Assembly: GCF_003940805.1 (NCBI RefSeq)
Contig: NZ_CP034328.1
Coordinates: 3,720,001-3,784,000 of the forward strand
DNA length: 64,000 bases
Reading direction: 5' to 3'
Origin: Tabrizicola piscis
Lineage (GTDB): Bacteria; Pseudomonadota; Alphaproteobacteria; Rhodobacterales; Rhodobacteraceae
Below the pieces are notes generated by a model. It made no database searches and was not told where the DNA came from. It was given only the letters and a program-made list of their open reading frames with translations. Of the stretch, positions 30,853 through 39,952 are shown piece after piece (position 1 is the first letter of the stretch; every line of letters starts with the position of its first letter). The translations under genes and the position numbers were made by a program.

Positions 30853-32628
30853 CTACGGATGTTGCTCTGCAATCGCGGTTGGCAGACCAGCAAGGCGCAA
30901 ACCCTCGATATAGCGACGAAGTAGCGGCGGCGACATGAAGCGCAGGTCGTCCGCCATGCTTTCAAGCGTCATGGTTGGGCGAAGATAGGTAAACTCGGCC
31001 AGCGCAAGGCGCGCCTGATCGTGTTCGCCGGTATGCGCCAGATAGACGGCAAGGTCGCGATAGGGCCAGGTCATTCCCGGGCGCAGGTCCAGCGCACGCC
31101 TGACCCAGTGAACGGCCTCAGGCGCGTTCTGGGCCGCGAAATGCGCCAGGCCGATTCCGATGTAGGTGTGGAAAGCAAAGGGGTCACGCGGGCTAAGGCT
31201 GATGGCGCGGCCAAAGGCCGACAGCGCAAGTTCGGATTCTCCCGCGTAGACATGCGAAAACCCCCGCCGCGTCCAGGCCCAGGCATGGTTGGGGTCAATG
31301 GACAGCGCACGGTCGACGAATTCGACACCCCGCCGCACATTCCCGTCCAACAGCATGATAGCACTGGAAATCGCCGTCATCGCGGTTGGATCATCGCCTA
31401 CGTTTCGCACGGCGATCTCGATCAGGTGCAACCCCTTCTTCCGCTCGGCCTCCGCATCCGCCGTCCAGTTGTAGACGATCTGCTGCGCATGGGCCCAGGC
31501 GGCCAATCCGGCGGCCAGCCCGTAATTCGGGTCCGCCACAAGGGCCCGTTCCAGCAACCGGATGGCTTCGGCATTTGCATCCATCCGATGCGCCCAAAGC
31601 TGTGGCAGGGCCTGCATCACCAGATCGTAGGCTTCAAGGTTGTCGGGCCGCTTGCGCTGGGCACGCTCGACCTCGGCGGCGCGGATGGACGGGTAGACGG
31701 CCCCGGCAACCTGCCGGGCGATCATGTCCTGCAGATCGAAGACTTCAGCCGTCGCGCCTTCAAAAGTGTCGGACCAGATATGCGCCCCCGTGTCCGCGGC
31801 GACAAGCTGGGCCGTCACCCGAAGCCGATCCCCCGATTTCCGGACGCTGCCTTCCAGCACATAGCTCACGCCAAGTTCCTGCGAGATTTGCCGAACGTCC
31901 GAGGACCTGCCCTTGTAGGTGAAAGCGGTATTCCGGGCGATGACCAGAAAGTCCCGGATGCGCGACAGCGTGGCCGTCAGCTCTTCGGTCATCCCATCGG
32001 CAAAGTAGTTCTGCTCAGGGTCGCTGGACAGGTTGTCGAACGGCAGAATGACGATGGAGGGCCGCCCCGGGTTGCCCAAACCCGGTTTCACCGGCTTGGC
32101 GCGCTGGTCCGGCGGCCAGACCCAGATCTCCTGCGGGTCGTCGATGCTTTTGACCTTCTGGTAGCCAAGGGAGGCAAATTCCAGTTCAGTCTTGCCATCA
32201 AGGTACTCCTTGATGCCCCGGGAAATCGTGATCCCGCCGGGTGGTGCAAATTCCTGCAGCCGCACGGCAAGATTGACGCCCTCGCCAAACCGGTCGTTGC
32301 CAACCACAAGCACATCCGCCAGCACGATCCCGATCCTGGCCTGCATGGGTCTGCCCGAGGCATCAAGGACCGGAGTGGCCCTTGTCTCCTGCTGGAAGGC
32401 TGCGGCCATCTCGACCGCCGCAACCGGGCTGGCGAATTCGATCAGGATGCCGTCGCCCATGGTCTTGAAGACCTCGCCACCATGGCTGGCCGTGGCGGGC
32501 AGGATGCGTTCCTCGAACACCCCGGTGATGACCCCGACGGTGTGCTTTTCATTCTCATGGATCAAACGCGAGAAACCCGCCACGTCCATTGAGACGATGG
32601 CAACCAACCGACGTTGCTGCTTCGGCAT
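30853..32628 (-). CDS. Class III nucleotide cyclase domain protein with TolB-like and TPR regions
   Basis: A 591-residue cytoplasmic protein. Residues 1-170 form a class III adenylate/guanylate cyclase domain with metal-binding Asp in IVSMDVAGFSR and in FKTMGDGILIEF. The middle has the FlgO/TolB-like segment IVILPFDNLSSDPEQNYFADG. The rest is TPR-like repeats (for example IDPNHAWAWTRRGFSHVYAG and SPRDPFAFHTYIGIGLAHFA). This layout is widespread in alphaproteobacteria and often has unproven cyclase activity. The start at 32628 gives the expected N-terminus MPKQQRRLVAIVSMD. Confidence 0.9.
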   Translation of the reverse strand: MPKQQRRLVAIVSMDVAGFSRLIHENEKHTVGVITGVFEERILPATASHGGEVFKTMGDGILIEFASPVAAVEMAAAFQQETRATPVLDASGRPMQARIGIVLADVLVVGNDRFGEGVNLAVRLQEFAPPGGITISRGIKEYLDGKTELEFASLGYQKVKSIDDPQEIWVWPPDQRAKPVKPGLGNPGRPSIVILPFDNLSSDPEQNYFADGMTEELTATLSRIRDFLVIARNTAFTYKGRSSDVRQISQELGVSYVLEGSVRKSGDRLRVTAQLVAADTGAHIWSDTFEGATAEVFDLQDMIARQVAGAVYPSIRAAEVERAQRKRPDNLEAYDLVMQALPQLWAHRMDANAEAIRLLERALVADPNYGLAAGLAAWAHAQQIVYNWTADAEAERKKGLHLIEIAVRNVGDDPTAMTAISSAIMLLDGNVRRGVEFVDRALSIDPNHAWAWTRRGFSHVYAGESELALSAFGRAISLSPRDPFAFHTYIGIGLAHFAAQNAPEAVHWVRRALDLRPGMTWPYRDLAVYLAHTGEHDQARLALAEFTYLRPTMTLESMADDLRFMSPPLLRRYIEGLRLAGLPTAIAEQHP

Positions 32629-32994
32629 GATGGTTTGACCGATATATGCGAATATGTGATGGGCCTAGCCGACACAGCATCGCAAAACTTCGGTCATCAC
32701 GCAATTATTCCGGGTTCGCACCAGTCGTGCCCTTGCCGTCGCCGCCCAAAGGGCACCCGCGCCTACCTGACCCGACCGACTGGCGAGTGCACCCTCGCGG
32801 TAACGAAGGCAGGATGGGAGAGGTTACAGTTGACCACAACCCGGCCTATCGCGTGAGCCAACTGCTTGACCCGGATGGGTTTCCCCTGCAGGTCGGATGT
32901 AACCGCGTGCCGCTCGGGTTCGACCTTAGGATGCGCAATGATGCTGGGTGCTACCCAGCGTGAACCCCCGCCAGACCACCGCGCCGCACGCCGA
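32629..32994. other. 366-base gap, probable decayed DNA beside a tRNA
   Basis: No supported gene. A plus-strand frame (32646-32963) has a short protein-like stretch (YRVSQLLDPDGFPLQVG) but no start signal or family match. A minus-strand frame (32763-33125) is arginine-rich and unconvincing. The region adjoins a phage-like orphan and a truncated GIY-YIG gene, so it may be eroded mobile DNA. Confidence 0.4.
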
Positions 32995-33285
32995 TCAAGG
33001 CGCGTCCTCCCCAGTATCGGCTGCTCGGCCAGCATAAATCCCAAAGGATTCCGCCATAAGCCCCAAGGCAATGTGCTGCGGCATCCAGCCTGCGTCATGA
33101 GGCCCATCGCCCCAATCCATTTCATGATAGAATTCTGGTCGGTTAATCACATCAGCACCGCCGATGCTCATGCTCCACCGCGAGCCGCGCGCCCGAAAGT
33201 AGAATTCCTTACCGCCGATGGTGCCTTCCGCCTGAACTGGGCAGTTTCCGCCAATATACCGGATGCTTATCTCTAGATCGCTCAT
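32995..33285 (-). CDS. Phage-like hypothetical protein, 96 aa
   Basis: A 96-residue protein beginning MSDLEISIRYIGGNCPVQAE and containing FYFRARGSRWSMSIGG and MDWGDGPHDAGWMPQHIA. I recall similar small proteins in alphaproteobacterial prophages and phages, but I cannot name a function. A GGAGGGGAGGG box directly precedes the ATG at 33285, so it could be expressed. It lies in the relic zone next to tRNA-Ile. Confidence 0.6.
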   Translation of the reverse strand: MSDLEISIRYIGGNCPVQAEGTIGGKEFYFRARGSRWSMSIGGADVINRPEFYHEMDWGDGPHDAGWMPQHIALGLMAESFGIYAGRAADTGEDAP

Positions 33286-33334
33286 CCCTCCCCTCCCGTC
33301 TGCGTGTCCACCGTGGCACGGCTGGCAGCGTGGC

Positions 33335-33454
33335 CAGTGCATGCGAACGGGGGCGGTGAGCCTCTGTCCGGCTGGCAAGCGAAACGCTCACCCCGATATA
33401 GGGAAGGACGCCCGAGGCGTCATAGTGCCGGTAGAGGCAACAGCGGTCGTTCAT
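33335..33454 (-). pseudogene. GIY-YIG nuclease, N-terminal fragment
   Basis: A frame starting at 33454 reads CCLYRHYDASGVLPYIGVSV and SLASRTEAHRPRSHA, the first 35-40 residues of a GIY-YIG domain. The Tyr-Ile-Gly signature is present in LPYIG. The expected continuation with the catalytic Glu is absent; after about 33335 the frame becomes arginine-rich and runs into the phage-like gene. It is best read as a truncated or frameshifted remnant. Confidence 0.6.
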
Positions 33455-33575
33455 TCCATCATTCTCTTGCGAAAATCGTGGGGCATTTGCCGTGCTAACC
33501 CATTGATACCCAAAGCCCAGAATGCTACCGGCAAAATGTCCTGTTCTGGGAAAAAGGTCAATGAAATCAAAGACA

Positions 33576-33652
33576 TGGTAGGCCCGGAGGGACTCGAACC
33601 CCCAACCAAGGCGTTATGAGCGCCCTGCTCTAACCAATTGAGCTACAGGCCC
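33576..33652 (-). tRNA. tRNA with CAU anticodon, probably tRNA-Ile2
   Basis: A 77-base cloverleaf with encoded CCA can be read on the minus strand. The acceptor arm is GGGCCTG, the D-stem GCTC/GAGC, the anticodon loop CTCATAA (anticodon CAT) and the T-loop GTTCGAGTC. C4-G69 and C5-G68 match known TilS determinants, which favours lysidine-modified tRNA-Ile over elongator Met. Its 3' end faces the relic zone, so it may once have served as an integration site. Confidence 0.93.
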
Positions 33653-33782
33653 GTAGCGCGCCCTGCCTATCAGAACCGGCACAGGGGTCAAGCAAAGGGC
33701 GCTTTCTGGCGGCTGCAAGGGGCTTTGTTGCGAAGCGGGATGGAAACGCGTAAAGGGGCCGCGACAGCAGGGGAGCGGTAGC

Positions 33783-34829
33783 ATGGCAACGGGGCGCAAC
33801 GGGCTGACTTATGCCGATGCAGGCGTGGACATCGACGCTGGGAATGCGCTTGTCGACCGGATCAAGCCTGCCGCGAAGGCAACCAGCCGTCCCGGCGTGA
33901 TGGGCGGCTTGGGCGGGTTTGGCGCGCTGTTCGACCTCAAGGCGGCAGGCTACACCGACCCGGTTCTGGTCGCCGCGACCGATGGTGTCGGCACCAAACT
34001 GCGCATCGCCATCGACACGGGCCATGTCGATACGATCGGCATCGACCTTGTCGCCATGTGCGTCAACGATCTGGTCTGCCAAGGCGCTGAACCCCTGTTT
34101 TTCCTTGACTATTTCGCCACTGGAAAGCTGGAGCTGGATCAGGCCACCCGCATCATCACCGGCATCGCCAAGGGCTGCGCCGACAGCGGCTGCGCCTTGA
34201 TCGGGGGCGAGACGGCGGAAATGCCCGGCATGTATCACAAGGGCGATTTCGACCTTGCCGGCTTTGCGGTGGGGGCGATGGAACGCGGCCACGAACTGCC
34301 CTCGGGCGTGCAGGCGGGGGATGTGATCCTTGGCCTTGGCTCGAACGGGGTGCACTCCAACGGCTACAGCTTCGTGCGCAAGGTGGTGGAACTTTCCGGC
34401 CTTGGCTGGGATGCCGCTTCGCCCTTCAGCGACGGCGCGCTGGGGCAGGCGCTGCTGACACCTACCCGGCTTTACGTCAAACAGGCCCTTGCCGCGATCC
34501 GTGCAGGTGGCGTCCACGGCCTTGCCCATATCACCGGCGGCGGCATCACTGAAAACCCGCCCCGCGTCTTGCCCGAAGGGCTGGCTTGCGCAATCGACCT
34601 TTGCGCATGGCAACTGCCGCCGGTCTTCCGCTGGCTGGCCGAAACCGCCGGGATGGTGGAGGCCGAACTTCTCAAGACCTTCAACTGCGGCATCGGGATG
34701 ATCCTTGTCGTGGCCGAAAGCGAGGCTGACGCCTTGACCGCGCTTCTGACTGCCGAAGGTGAGGCGGTCTTCCGTCTGGGCCGCATCGTCGAAGGGCAGG
34801 GGGTCCACTACCAAGGCCGTCTGCTGTGA
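33783..34829 (+). CDS. purM: Phosphoribosylformylglycinamidine cyclo-ligase
   Basis: A 348-residue purine enzyme that closes the imidazole ring to form AIR, using ATP. The N-terminus [19 protein letters not shown] is typical. [12 protein letters not shown], the ATP-binding [29 protein letters not shown] and the [10 protein letters not shown] motif are all intact. Its stop overlaps the GTG start of purN by 4 bases, giving a purMN operon. The gene begins 130 bases upstream of the tRNA, in the opposite direction. Confidence 0.98.
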   Translation: MATGRNGLTYADAGVDIDAGNALVDRIKPAAKATSRPGVMGGLGGFGALFDLKAAGYTDPVLVAATDGVGTKLRIAIDTGHVDTIGIDLVAMCVNDLVCQGAEPLFFLDYFATGKLELDQATRIITGIAKGCADSGCALIGGETAEMPGMYHKGDFDLAGFAVGAMERGHELPSGVQAGDVILGLGSNGVHSNGYSFVRKVVELSGLGWDAASPFSDGALGQALLTPTRLYVKQALAAIRAGGVHGLAHITGGGITENPPRVLPEGLACAIDLCAWQLPPVFRWLAETAGMVEAELLKTFNCGIGMILVVAESEADALTALLTAEGEAVFRLGRIVEGQGVHYQGRLL

Positions 34830-35413
34830 AACGCGTCGCCATCCTGATTTCCGGGGGTGGCTCGAACATGCTGGCGCTGGTGGCGTCGATGACCACAGAC
34901 CACCCGGCGCGGCCTGTCCTTGTGGCGTCGAACGATCCAGCCGCCACCGGCCTGACCCGCGCCGCCGCCCTTGGCATCCCTGTGGCCGCGGTGGACCACC
35001 GCCGCTTCGGCAAGGACCGGCAGGCGTTCGAGGCCGAACTTCTCCAGCATATTGACGCCGCACAGCCCGACATCCTGTGCCTTGCCGGCTTCATGCGCAT
35101 CCTGACGCCCGGGTTCATCGCCCGCTTCGAAGGGCGGATGCTGAACATCCACCCCTCGCTCTTGCCGAAATACCCCGGCCTGCACACCCATGCCCGCGCC
35201 CTGTCCGCGGGCGATACCGAAGCGGGCTGCACCGTCCACGAAGTCACCGCCGAACTCGACGCAGGCCCGATCCTTGGTCAGGCACGGGTGCCGGTCCTGC
35301 CCGGAGACAGCGAAGACACCCTCGCCGCGCGTGTCCTGCATGCTGAACACCGCCTCTACCCCGCCGTCCTGCGCCGCTTTGCCGCTGGCGACCGAAGCCC
35401 CTGTTTCCTGTGA
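34826..35413 (+). CDS. purN: Phosphoribosylglycinamide formyltransferase
   Basis: A 195-residue enzyme that formylates GAR with 10-formyl-THF. Motifs are ISGGGSNM at the N-terminus, [12 protein letters not shown], the catalytic [16 protein letters not shown] (Asn and His) and [15 protein letters not shown] (Asp). The start codon is GTG at 34826, overlapping the purM stop in GTGA, so translation is coupled. Confidence 0.97.
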   Translation: MKRVAILISGGGSNMLALVASMTTDHPARPVLVASNDPAATGLTRAAALGIPVAAVDHRRFGKDRQAFEAELLQHIDAAQPDILCLAGFMRILTPGFIARFEGRMLNIHPSLLPKYPGLHTHARALSAGDTEAGCTVHEVTAELDAGPILGQARVPVLPGDSEDTLAARVLHAEHRLYPAVLRRFAAGDRSPCFL

Positions 35414-35514
35414 TCCGGCCGTGACCGCCCGTCGCAGGGCTTTCCAAGCCGGATTTCCCTGATTATAGCGGAAAGGAACCCTCGGCGGGATGACCCCGCG
35501 ACGAAAGGACGGCC

Positions 35515-36672
35515 ATGCGCACGATCACCACGACCGAAGACCTCGCCAGCTTCTGCGCGGCCGCCAAATCCCAGCCCTATGTGACCATCGACACGGAATT
35601 CCTGCGCGAACGGACCTATTGGTCCAAACTGTGCCTGATCCAGATGGCGCTGCCCGGTGCCAATGGCGATGCCGTGCTCGTCGACCCGATCGAAGGCGCC
35701 GACATGTCGCTGGAACCGCTCTATGACCTCTTCCGGCATCAGGCGACGGTCAAAGTCTTCCACGCCGCGCGGCAGGACCTTGAGATTTTCTTCGTCGAAG
35801 GCAACAGCTTTCCCGATCCGCTGTTTGACACCCAGATTGCTGCCATGGTCTGCGGCTTTGGTGAACAGGTCGGCTACGAAACCCTCGTCAAGAAGATCGC
35901 CAAGGCCAATCTCGACAAGACCAGCCGCTTTACCGATTGGTCGCGCCGTCCGCTGACCGAAGCGCAAAAGGATTACGCCCTTGCCGACGTCACCCATCTG
36001 CGGGTGATCTACGAATTTCTTGCCGCGCAACTGAAGAAGAACGGGCGGGCTGACTGGGTGGCCGAAGAGCTTGCCATTCTGACCGAGCCGGAAACCTACA
36101 CCATCCGCCCGGATGAGGCGTGGATGCGGATCAAGACCCGCACCACCTCGGGCCGGTTTCTGGCCGTGGTCAAGGCCTTGGCCCGCTTTCGGGAAGCCTA
36201 TGCCCAGACCCAGAACGTCCCCCGCAGCCGGGTGATGAAGGATGACGCCCTGCTGGAGCTGGCATCGACCCGCCCCACCACGGCCGAGGAACTGGGCCGG
36301 TCGCGCCTGCTTCTGCGCGAAGGCCGCAAGGCCGAAATCGCCGATGGCATCCTTGCCGCCGTGAAGGAAGGCATGGAGATGCGGCCCGAAGACATGCCCC
36401 GCATCGATTCCCCGCGGGAACAGTTGCAGGTGAACCCGGCGCTGGCCGACCTTCTGCGCGTGCTTTTGAAGGCCAAGTCGGAAAGCCTTGGCGTCGCCCC
36501 CCGCCTGATCGCGTCAAGCGCGGATCTGGATGCCATCGCGGCGGGCGAACGCGACCTGCCCGCGCTGGGCGGCTGGCGGCGTGAGGCGTTTGGCGAAGAC
36601 GCGATCCGCCTCTGCCGCGGCGAAATCGCCCTTTCCGCCAAGGGTAGCGAAGTGCGGGTGGTGCAACTCTGA
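35515..36672 (+). CDS. rnd: Ribonuclease D
   Basis: A 385-residue 3'-5' exoribonuclease that trims tRNA and other small RNA ends. The DEDDy exonuclease residues are visible: TIDTEFLRE (Asp, Glu), FHAARQDLEIF (Asp) and DYALADVTHL (Tyr, Asp). The middle holds the HRDC-like segment (KALARFREAYAQTQNVPRSR). AAAGGAC precedes the ATG. It is 101 bases downstream of purN and may have its own promoter. Confidence 0.97.
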   Translation: MRTITTTEDLASFCAAAKSQPYVTIDTEFLRERTYWSKLCLIQMALPGANGDAVLVDPIEGADMSLEPLYDLFRHQATVKVFHAARQDLEIFFVEGNSFPDPLFDTQIAAMVCGFGEQVGYETLVKKIAKANLDKTSRFTDWSRRPLTEAQKDYALADVTHLRVIYEFLAAQLKKNGRADWVAEELAILTEPETYTIRPDEAWMRIKTRTTSGRFLAVVKALARFREAYAQTQNVPRSRVMKDDALLELASTRPTTAEELGRSRLLLREGRKAEIADGILAAVKEGMEMRPEDMPRIDSPREQLQVNPALADLLRVLLKAKSESLGVAPRLIASSADLDAIAAGERDLPALGGWRREAFGEDAIRLCRGEIALSAKGSEVRVVQL

Positions 36673-36737
36673 CCGGTCCCAGTCTCGCGAAGGCAGCAGC
36701 GCTCAATTAGCCGCGCGAAGTCTGCAAGCTCTGGCGC

Positions 36738-37196
36738 TTACCGGCGCGCGACCCGCGCGTTGCCCGCGCCTTGGACGACGATTTCGCGCACGGCTTCCAG
36801 CTTGTAGTCGGAAATGTAGGTCGCCACGTCCACTTCACGCGACCGGGGCGTATTCACATCCGTCACGGTGGCCGGCGGCGCCAGGCGGAATTCATAGACC
36901 AGCACGCCATTATCATCCAGCGGCAGCGGCACCAGTTCAGCCGACCACCAGCCTTGCGTCGGGGTTTGTCCGGTGGCGCGCACGATGGCCCCGCCGGGGA
37001 TGGGCTCGACCGACAGGGTCAGCACCGCATCAACCAGTTGCCGCCCGTCATTCGCCGCACCGGGTACCAGGACCAGGTCGGTCGGTTCCGACTTCTTGAA
37101 CCAGTTGAACGGGTTCAGCCTGCTTTCACGCAATCCGCCACATCCCGCAAGTGCGGTGCACAGAACAGCGATCAACAGCGGACGGGCAACAGGCAT
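36738..37196 (-). CDS. Lipoprotein of unknown function
   Basis: A protein of 152 residues with a lipobox (CTALAGCGG), so it should be attached to a membrane at the periplasmic side. The segment RESRLNPFNWF follows directly and recurs, as I recall, in Rhodobacterales homologues. The rest is predicted beta-rich with no named domain. The start at 37196 has CAGGAAAG; a start at 37214 adds six residues. It is divergent from sufE. Confidence 0.75.
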   Translation of the reverse strand: MPVARPLLIAVLCTALAGCGGLRESRLNPFNWFKKSEPTDLVLVPGAANDGRQLVDAVLTLSVEPIPGGAIVRATGQTPTQGWWSAELVPLPLDDNGVLVYEFRLAPPATVTDVNTPRSREVDVATYISDYKLEAVREIVVQGAGNARVARR

Positions 37197-37339
37197 GGCG
37201 GCTTTCCTGAACATCTTCCCCTTGGGTAGCCGATGGGGCGGCGTTTGAAAAGCGCTCATGCGGGGGGACCGGGACGTTTCAGGGGGCTGGACGTTTCGGG
37301 GGGGGCGGCTTACCTCAGGGACCAGCAGGGGGATATGCC

Positions 37340-37747
37340 ATGGCCACCGAAGCCTTTGAAGATCTCGCCGAAACCTTCGGTTTTCTGGACGATTGGGAAG
37401 ACCGCTACCGCCATGTGATCGAACTTGGCCGGGCAATGCCGCCGCTTGACGACAGCTTCAAGGTGCCCGCGCTGAAAGTGCAGGGCTGCGCAAGTCAGGT
37501 TTGGCTGCGGCCAACCCCGGCCGATGGCCGCTTTGACTTTGAAGGCGACAGCGATGCCATGATCGTGCGCGGGCTGATCGCCGTCCTCCACGCGCTTTAT
37601 TCCGGCGTGCCGATGGCCGAGGTTGGCAAGATCGACGCCGCCGCCGAACTGGGACGGCTTGGCCTGAACGACCACCTCAGCGCCCAGCGGTCCAACGGCC
37701 TGCGCGCCATGGTGGACCGGATTCGCGCTACGGCCGCGTCAGGGTGA
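37340..37747 (+). CDS. sufE: Cysteine desulfuration protein SufE
   Basis: A 135-residue sulfur-acceptor protein that takes persulfide sulfur from SufS for Fe-S cluster assembly. The catalytic Cys is in KVQGCASQVWL near residue 50. The N-terminal FGFLDDWEDRYRHVIELGR and RSNGLRAMVDRIR near the end match the family. It overlaps the convergent DUF427 gene by 20 bases at the 3' end. The remaining suf genes are elsewhere. Confidence 0.96.
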   Translation: MATEAFEDLAETFGFLDDWEDRYRHVIELGRAMPPLDDSFKVPALKVQGCASQVWLRPTPADGRFDFEGDSDAMIVRGLIAVLHALYSGVPMAEVGKIDAAAELGRLGLNDHLSAQRSNGLRAMVDRIRATAASG

Positions 37748-38069
37748 CCTTGTCAGGGTAAAACGCCAGGTGACCGGCGATGTCGGCCACGCCCTCCAGC
37801 GGCGTCTCGTAAGACCAGACGGCATTTTCCAGAACGCCCGAGTCGGTGCGGATCGAATAATAGCTCGCCTCGCCCTTCCACGGGCAGCGCGTGCTGCGCG
37901 CGGTCTTTTGCAGCCGGGTCATGTCAATATCGGCGCGCGGAACATAAATGACCGGGCCATACCCGCCCTCGCGCAGTTCCAGCGCCCGGGTCGTGGTGCC
38001 AAGGGCTGTGCTCCCGGCAGTGACGGTGACGCTGTCGGCAGCGGGGCTGATCTTGATGTGGTCTGTCAT
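37728..38069 (-). CDS. DUF427 domain protein
   Basis: A 113-residue protein with the DUF427 core: VIYVPRADIDMTRL, the conserved CPWKGEASYYS and a late VWSYETPLEGVADIAGHLAFYPDKV. The family is small and cytoplasmic with unknown biochemical role. The start at 38069 has GAGGATCC. It starts 7 bases after the pepP stop on the same strand, so it is probably co-transcribed with pepP. Confidence 0.9.
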   Translation of the reverse strand: MTDHIKISPAADSVTVTAGSTALGTTTRALELREGGYGPVIYVPRADIDMTRLQKTARSTRCPWKGEASYYSIRTDSGVLENAVWSYETPLEGVADIAGHLAFYPDKVTLTRP

Positions 38070-38076
38070 CGGATCC

Positions 38077-39876
38077 TCAAAGCGGGGCGCAGGCAGCCTG
38101 CAACCAGACAAGGGTAGCAGGCGACACGCGATTGCCAAGTTTTTCCAGCACCTGCGCGTGGTAACCATTCAGCCAGTCCCGCTCACCCGGTGCCAGGGCT
38201 GCCCCCACGATCAGCCGCCGGTCGAACGGCACGAAGGTCAGCGTCTCGAAGGACAACTGCACCCGGTTGTCGCCCATGTCCGGCGCAGGTTCCACCACTA
38301 TCAGGTTCTCCAGCCGGATGCCAAAGGCCCCCTCGCGGTAATATCCCGGTTCGTTCGACAGGATCATCCCGGGTTCCAAAGCCACCTCCGACAACCGGCT
38401 GATCCGCTGCGGCCCTTCATGCACGCTCAGGAACGCGCCCACGCCATGGCCGGTCCCATGGTCATAATCCTGCCCCGCCAGCCACAAGGGATAGCGCGCC
38501 AGCGCGTCAATATCCCGCCCGGCAACCCCTTTCGGAAACCGCACCCGGCTGATGGCGATCATCCCCTGCAACACCCTTGTATAGCAGGCCCGTGCTTCAT
38601 CCCCCACGTCGCCAATCGCAATCGTCCGGGTAATGTCCGTCGTCCCGTCGACATATTGCCCGCCCGAATCCACCAGCAGCAACTCGCCCGACCGAACCGG
38701 CCGGTTGGTCGCCTCCGTCACGCGGTAATGGATGATCGCCCCATTCGGCCCCGCGCCGCAGATCGTGTCAAAGCTGATGTCATGCAGCGCATTCGTCGCC
38801 CGCCGAAAGCCCTCCAACGCCTGAACGACGGCAATCTCCGTCAGCGAGCCCTTCGGGGCTTGATCATCCAGCCAGCACAGAAACTCCGCCATCGCCGCCC
38901 CGTCGCGCAAATGCGCCTCGCGGGTCGCGGCAATCTCGGCGGGGTTCTTGCACGCCTTCGGCAGCTTGCAGGGGTCATCGCCCCAGACCACCTCGATCCC
39001 CGCCTCGCGCAGGATCGTGCTGACGGCCATTGGGGCTGACGCCTTGTCCACCCGTACCGGCCCCGTCAAAGCCGCCAAAGCCGCCGGGAACTCCTCCGGC
39101 GCGCGCACCGCCACCTCTGGCCCCAGATGCGCCCGCACGTCCGCGTCCAGCTTTGCCGCCGTGACAAACAGATCCACCCGCGCGTCTTCGTGCAGGATGG
39201 CAAACCCCTGAACCACAGGGTTCTTCGGCACATCGGCCCCGCGGATGTTGAGCAGCCAGCAAATCGAATCCGGCAGCGTCAGCACAGCCGACCTCTGCCC
39301 AGCCGTGCGCAGACCCTCGGCCAACCGCGCGCGCTTGTCCGCAGCCCTTTCCCCGACCAACGCGTCGGGATGAACGAACACCTTCCCCAACGGCGCGGCA
39401 GGCTGATCCGGCCAGATCGCGTCAATCGGATTTATAACTTCCGAGCAGATAGTTACGCCGCACTTTTCAAGTGATCTCTCAAGACGCTCGATCTCCTCAC
39501 CCGTGTGCAGCCAGGGGTCAAAGCCAACCCGTCCGGTCCCCAGATGCTCGCGGATCCAATCCCCCGGCTTTACCTCGGGCCAAGGCACAGGCGTGAAGAC
39601 GCCAAGATCAACCTGCGCCTTCACCTGCGTGCGGTAGCGCCCGTCGATGAACACCCCCGCCACAGCGGGAAGCACGATGCAGAACCCCGCCGACCCGGTG
39701 AACCCCGTCAGCCACTGCAACCGCTCATCCCGGGCGGCGACATATTCCCCCTGATGCACATCCGCGCGGGGGACCAAAAACCCGTCCAGCCCCACGTCGC
39801 CCAGCCGGGCGCGCAAAGCCGCCAGCCGGGGCGGCCCCTGATCAGGTGAGGCATGGCTTTCAAACCCTTGAAACAT
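38077..39876 (-). CDS. pepP: Xaa-Pro aminopeptidase (aminopeptidase P)
   Basis: A 599-residue M24B metallopeptidase that removes N-terminal residues before proline. It has two N-terminal creatinase-type domains, then the catalytic domain with metal ligands Asp/Asp in LLVDSGGQYVDGTTDITRT, His in GTGHGVGAFLSVHEGP and Glu residues in SNEPGYY and IRLENLIVV. The length matches the eukaryote-like long form common in alphaproteobacteria. Its leader carries a copy of the dispersed GGATATTT element. Confidence 0.96.
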   Translation of the reverse strand: MFQGFESHASPDQGPPRLAALRARLGDVGLDGFLVPRADVHQGEYVAARDERLQWLTGFTGSAGFCIVLPAVAGVFIDGRYRTQVKAQVDLGVFTPVPWPEVKPGDWIREHLGTGRVGFDPWLHTGEEIERLERSLEKCGVTICSEVINPIDAIWPDQPAAPLGKVFVHPDALVGERAADKRARLAEGLRTAGQRSAVLTLPDSICWLLNIRGADVPKNPVVQGFAILHEDARVDLFVTAAKLDADVRAHLGPEVAVRAPEEFPAALAALTGPVRVDKASAPMAVSTILREAGIEVVWGDDPCKLPKACKNPAEIAATREAHLRDGAAMAEFLCWLDDQAPKGSLTEIAVVQALEGFRRATNALHDISFDTICGAGPNGAIIHYRVTEATNRPVRSGELLLVDSGGQYVDGTTDITRTIAIGDVGDEARACYTRVLQGMIAISRVRFPKGVAGRDIDALARYPLWLAGQDYDHGTGHGVGAFLSVHEGPQRISRLSEVALEPGMILSNEPGYYREGAFGIRLENLIVVEPAPDMGDNRVQLSFETLTFVPFDRRLIVGAALAPGERDWLNGYHAQVLEKLGNRVSPATLVWLQAACAPL

Positions 39877-39882
39877 CCCTCA

Positions 39883-39914
39883 TCCTTTCATTCTGGCCCA
39901 AATATCCTCGGGGG
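39883..39914 (-). repeat. Dispersed CCCCCGAGGATATTT element upstream of pepP
   Basis: On the minus strand the sequence CCCCCGAGGATATTTGGGCC is followed by AGAATGAAAGGATG shortly before the pepP ATG. It resembles the elements before ccmB and the hisC-like gene in order and spacing: GC-rich block, ATATTT, then AAAG. Confidence 0.5.
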
Positions 39915-39933
39915 GTGAGGCGCAGAGCGCCGA

Positions 39934-39952
39934 GGGGGGCAGAAAGCCCCCC
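39934..39952 (-). terminator. Hairpin at the cobT stop
   Basis: GGGGGGC and GCCCCCC form a 7-bp stem with a 5-base loop directly after the cobT stop codon. A second small GGCGC...GCGCC hairpin follows. There is no T run, so it may slow or attenuate rather than end transcription into pepP. Confidence 0.45.

Noticed and set aside
32763..33125. 120-codon minus-strand frame beside the phage-like gene
   Set aside because: Overlaps the better supported 96-residue gene in another frame, is arginine-rich and lacks a start signal.
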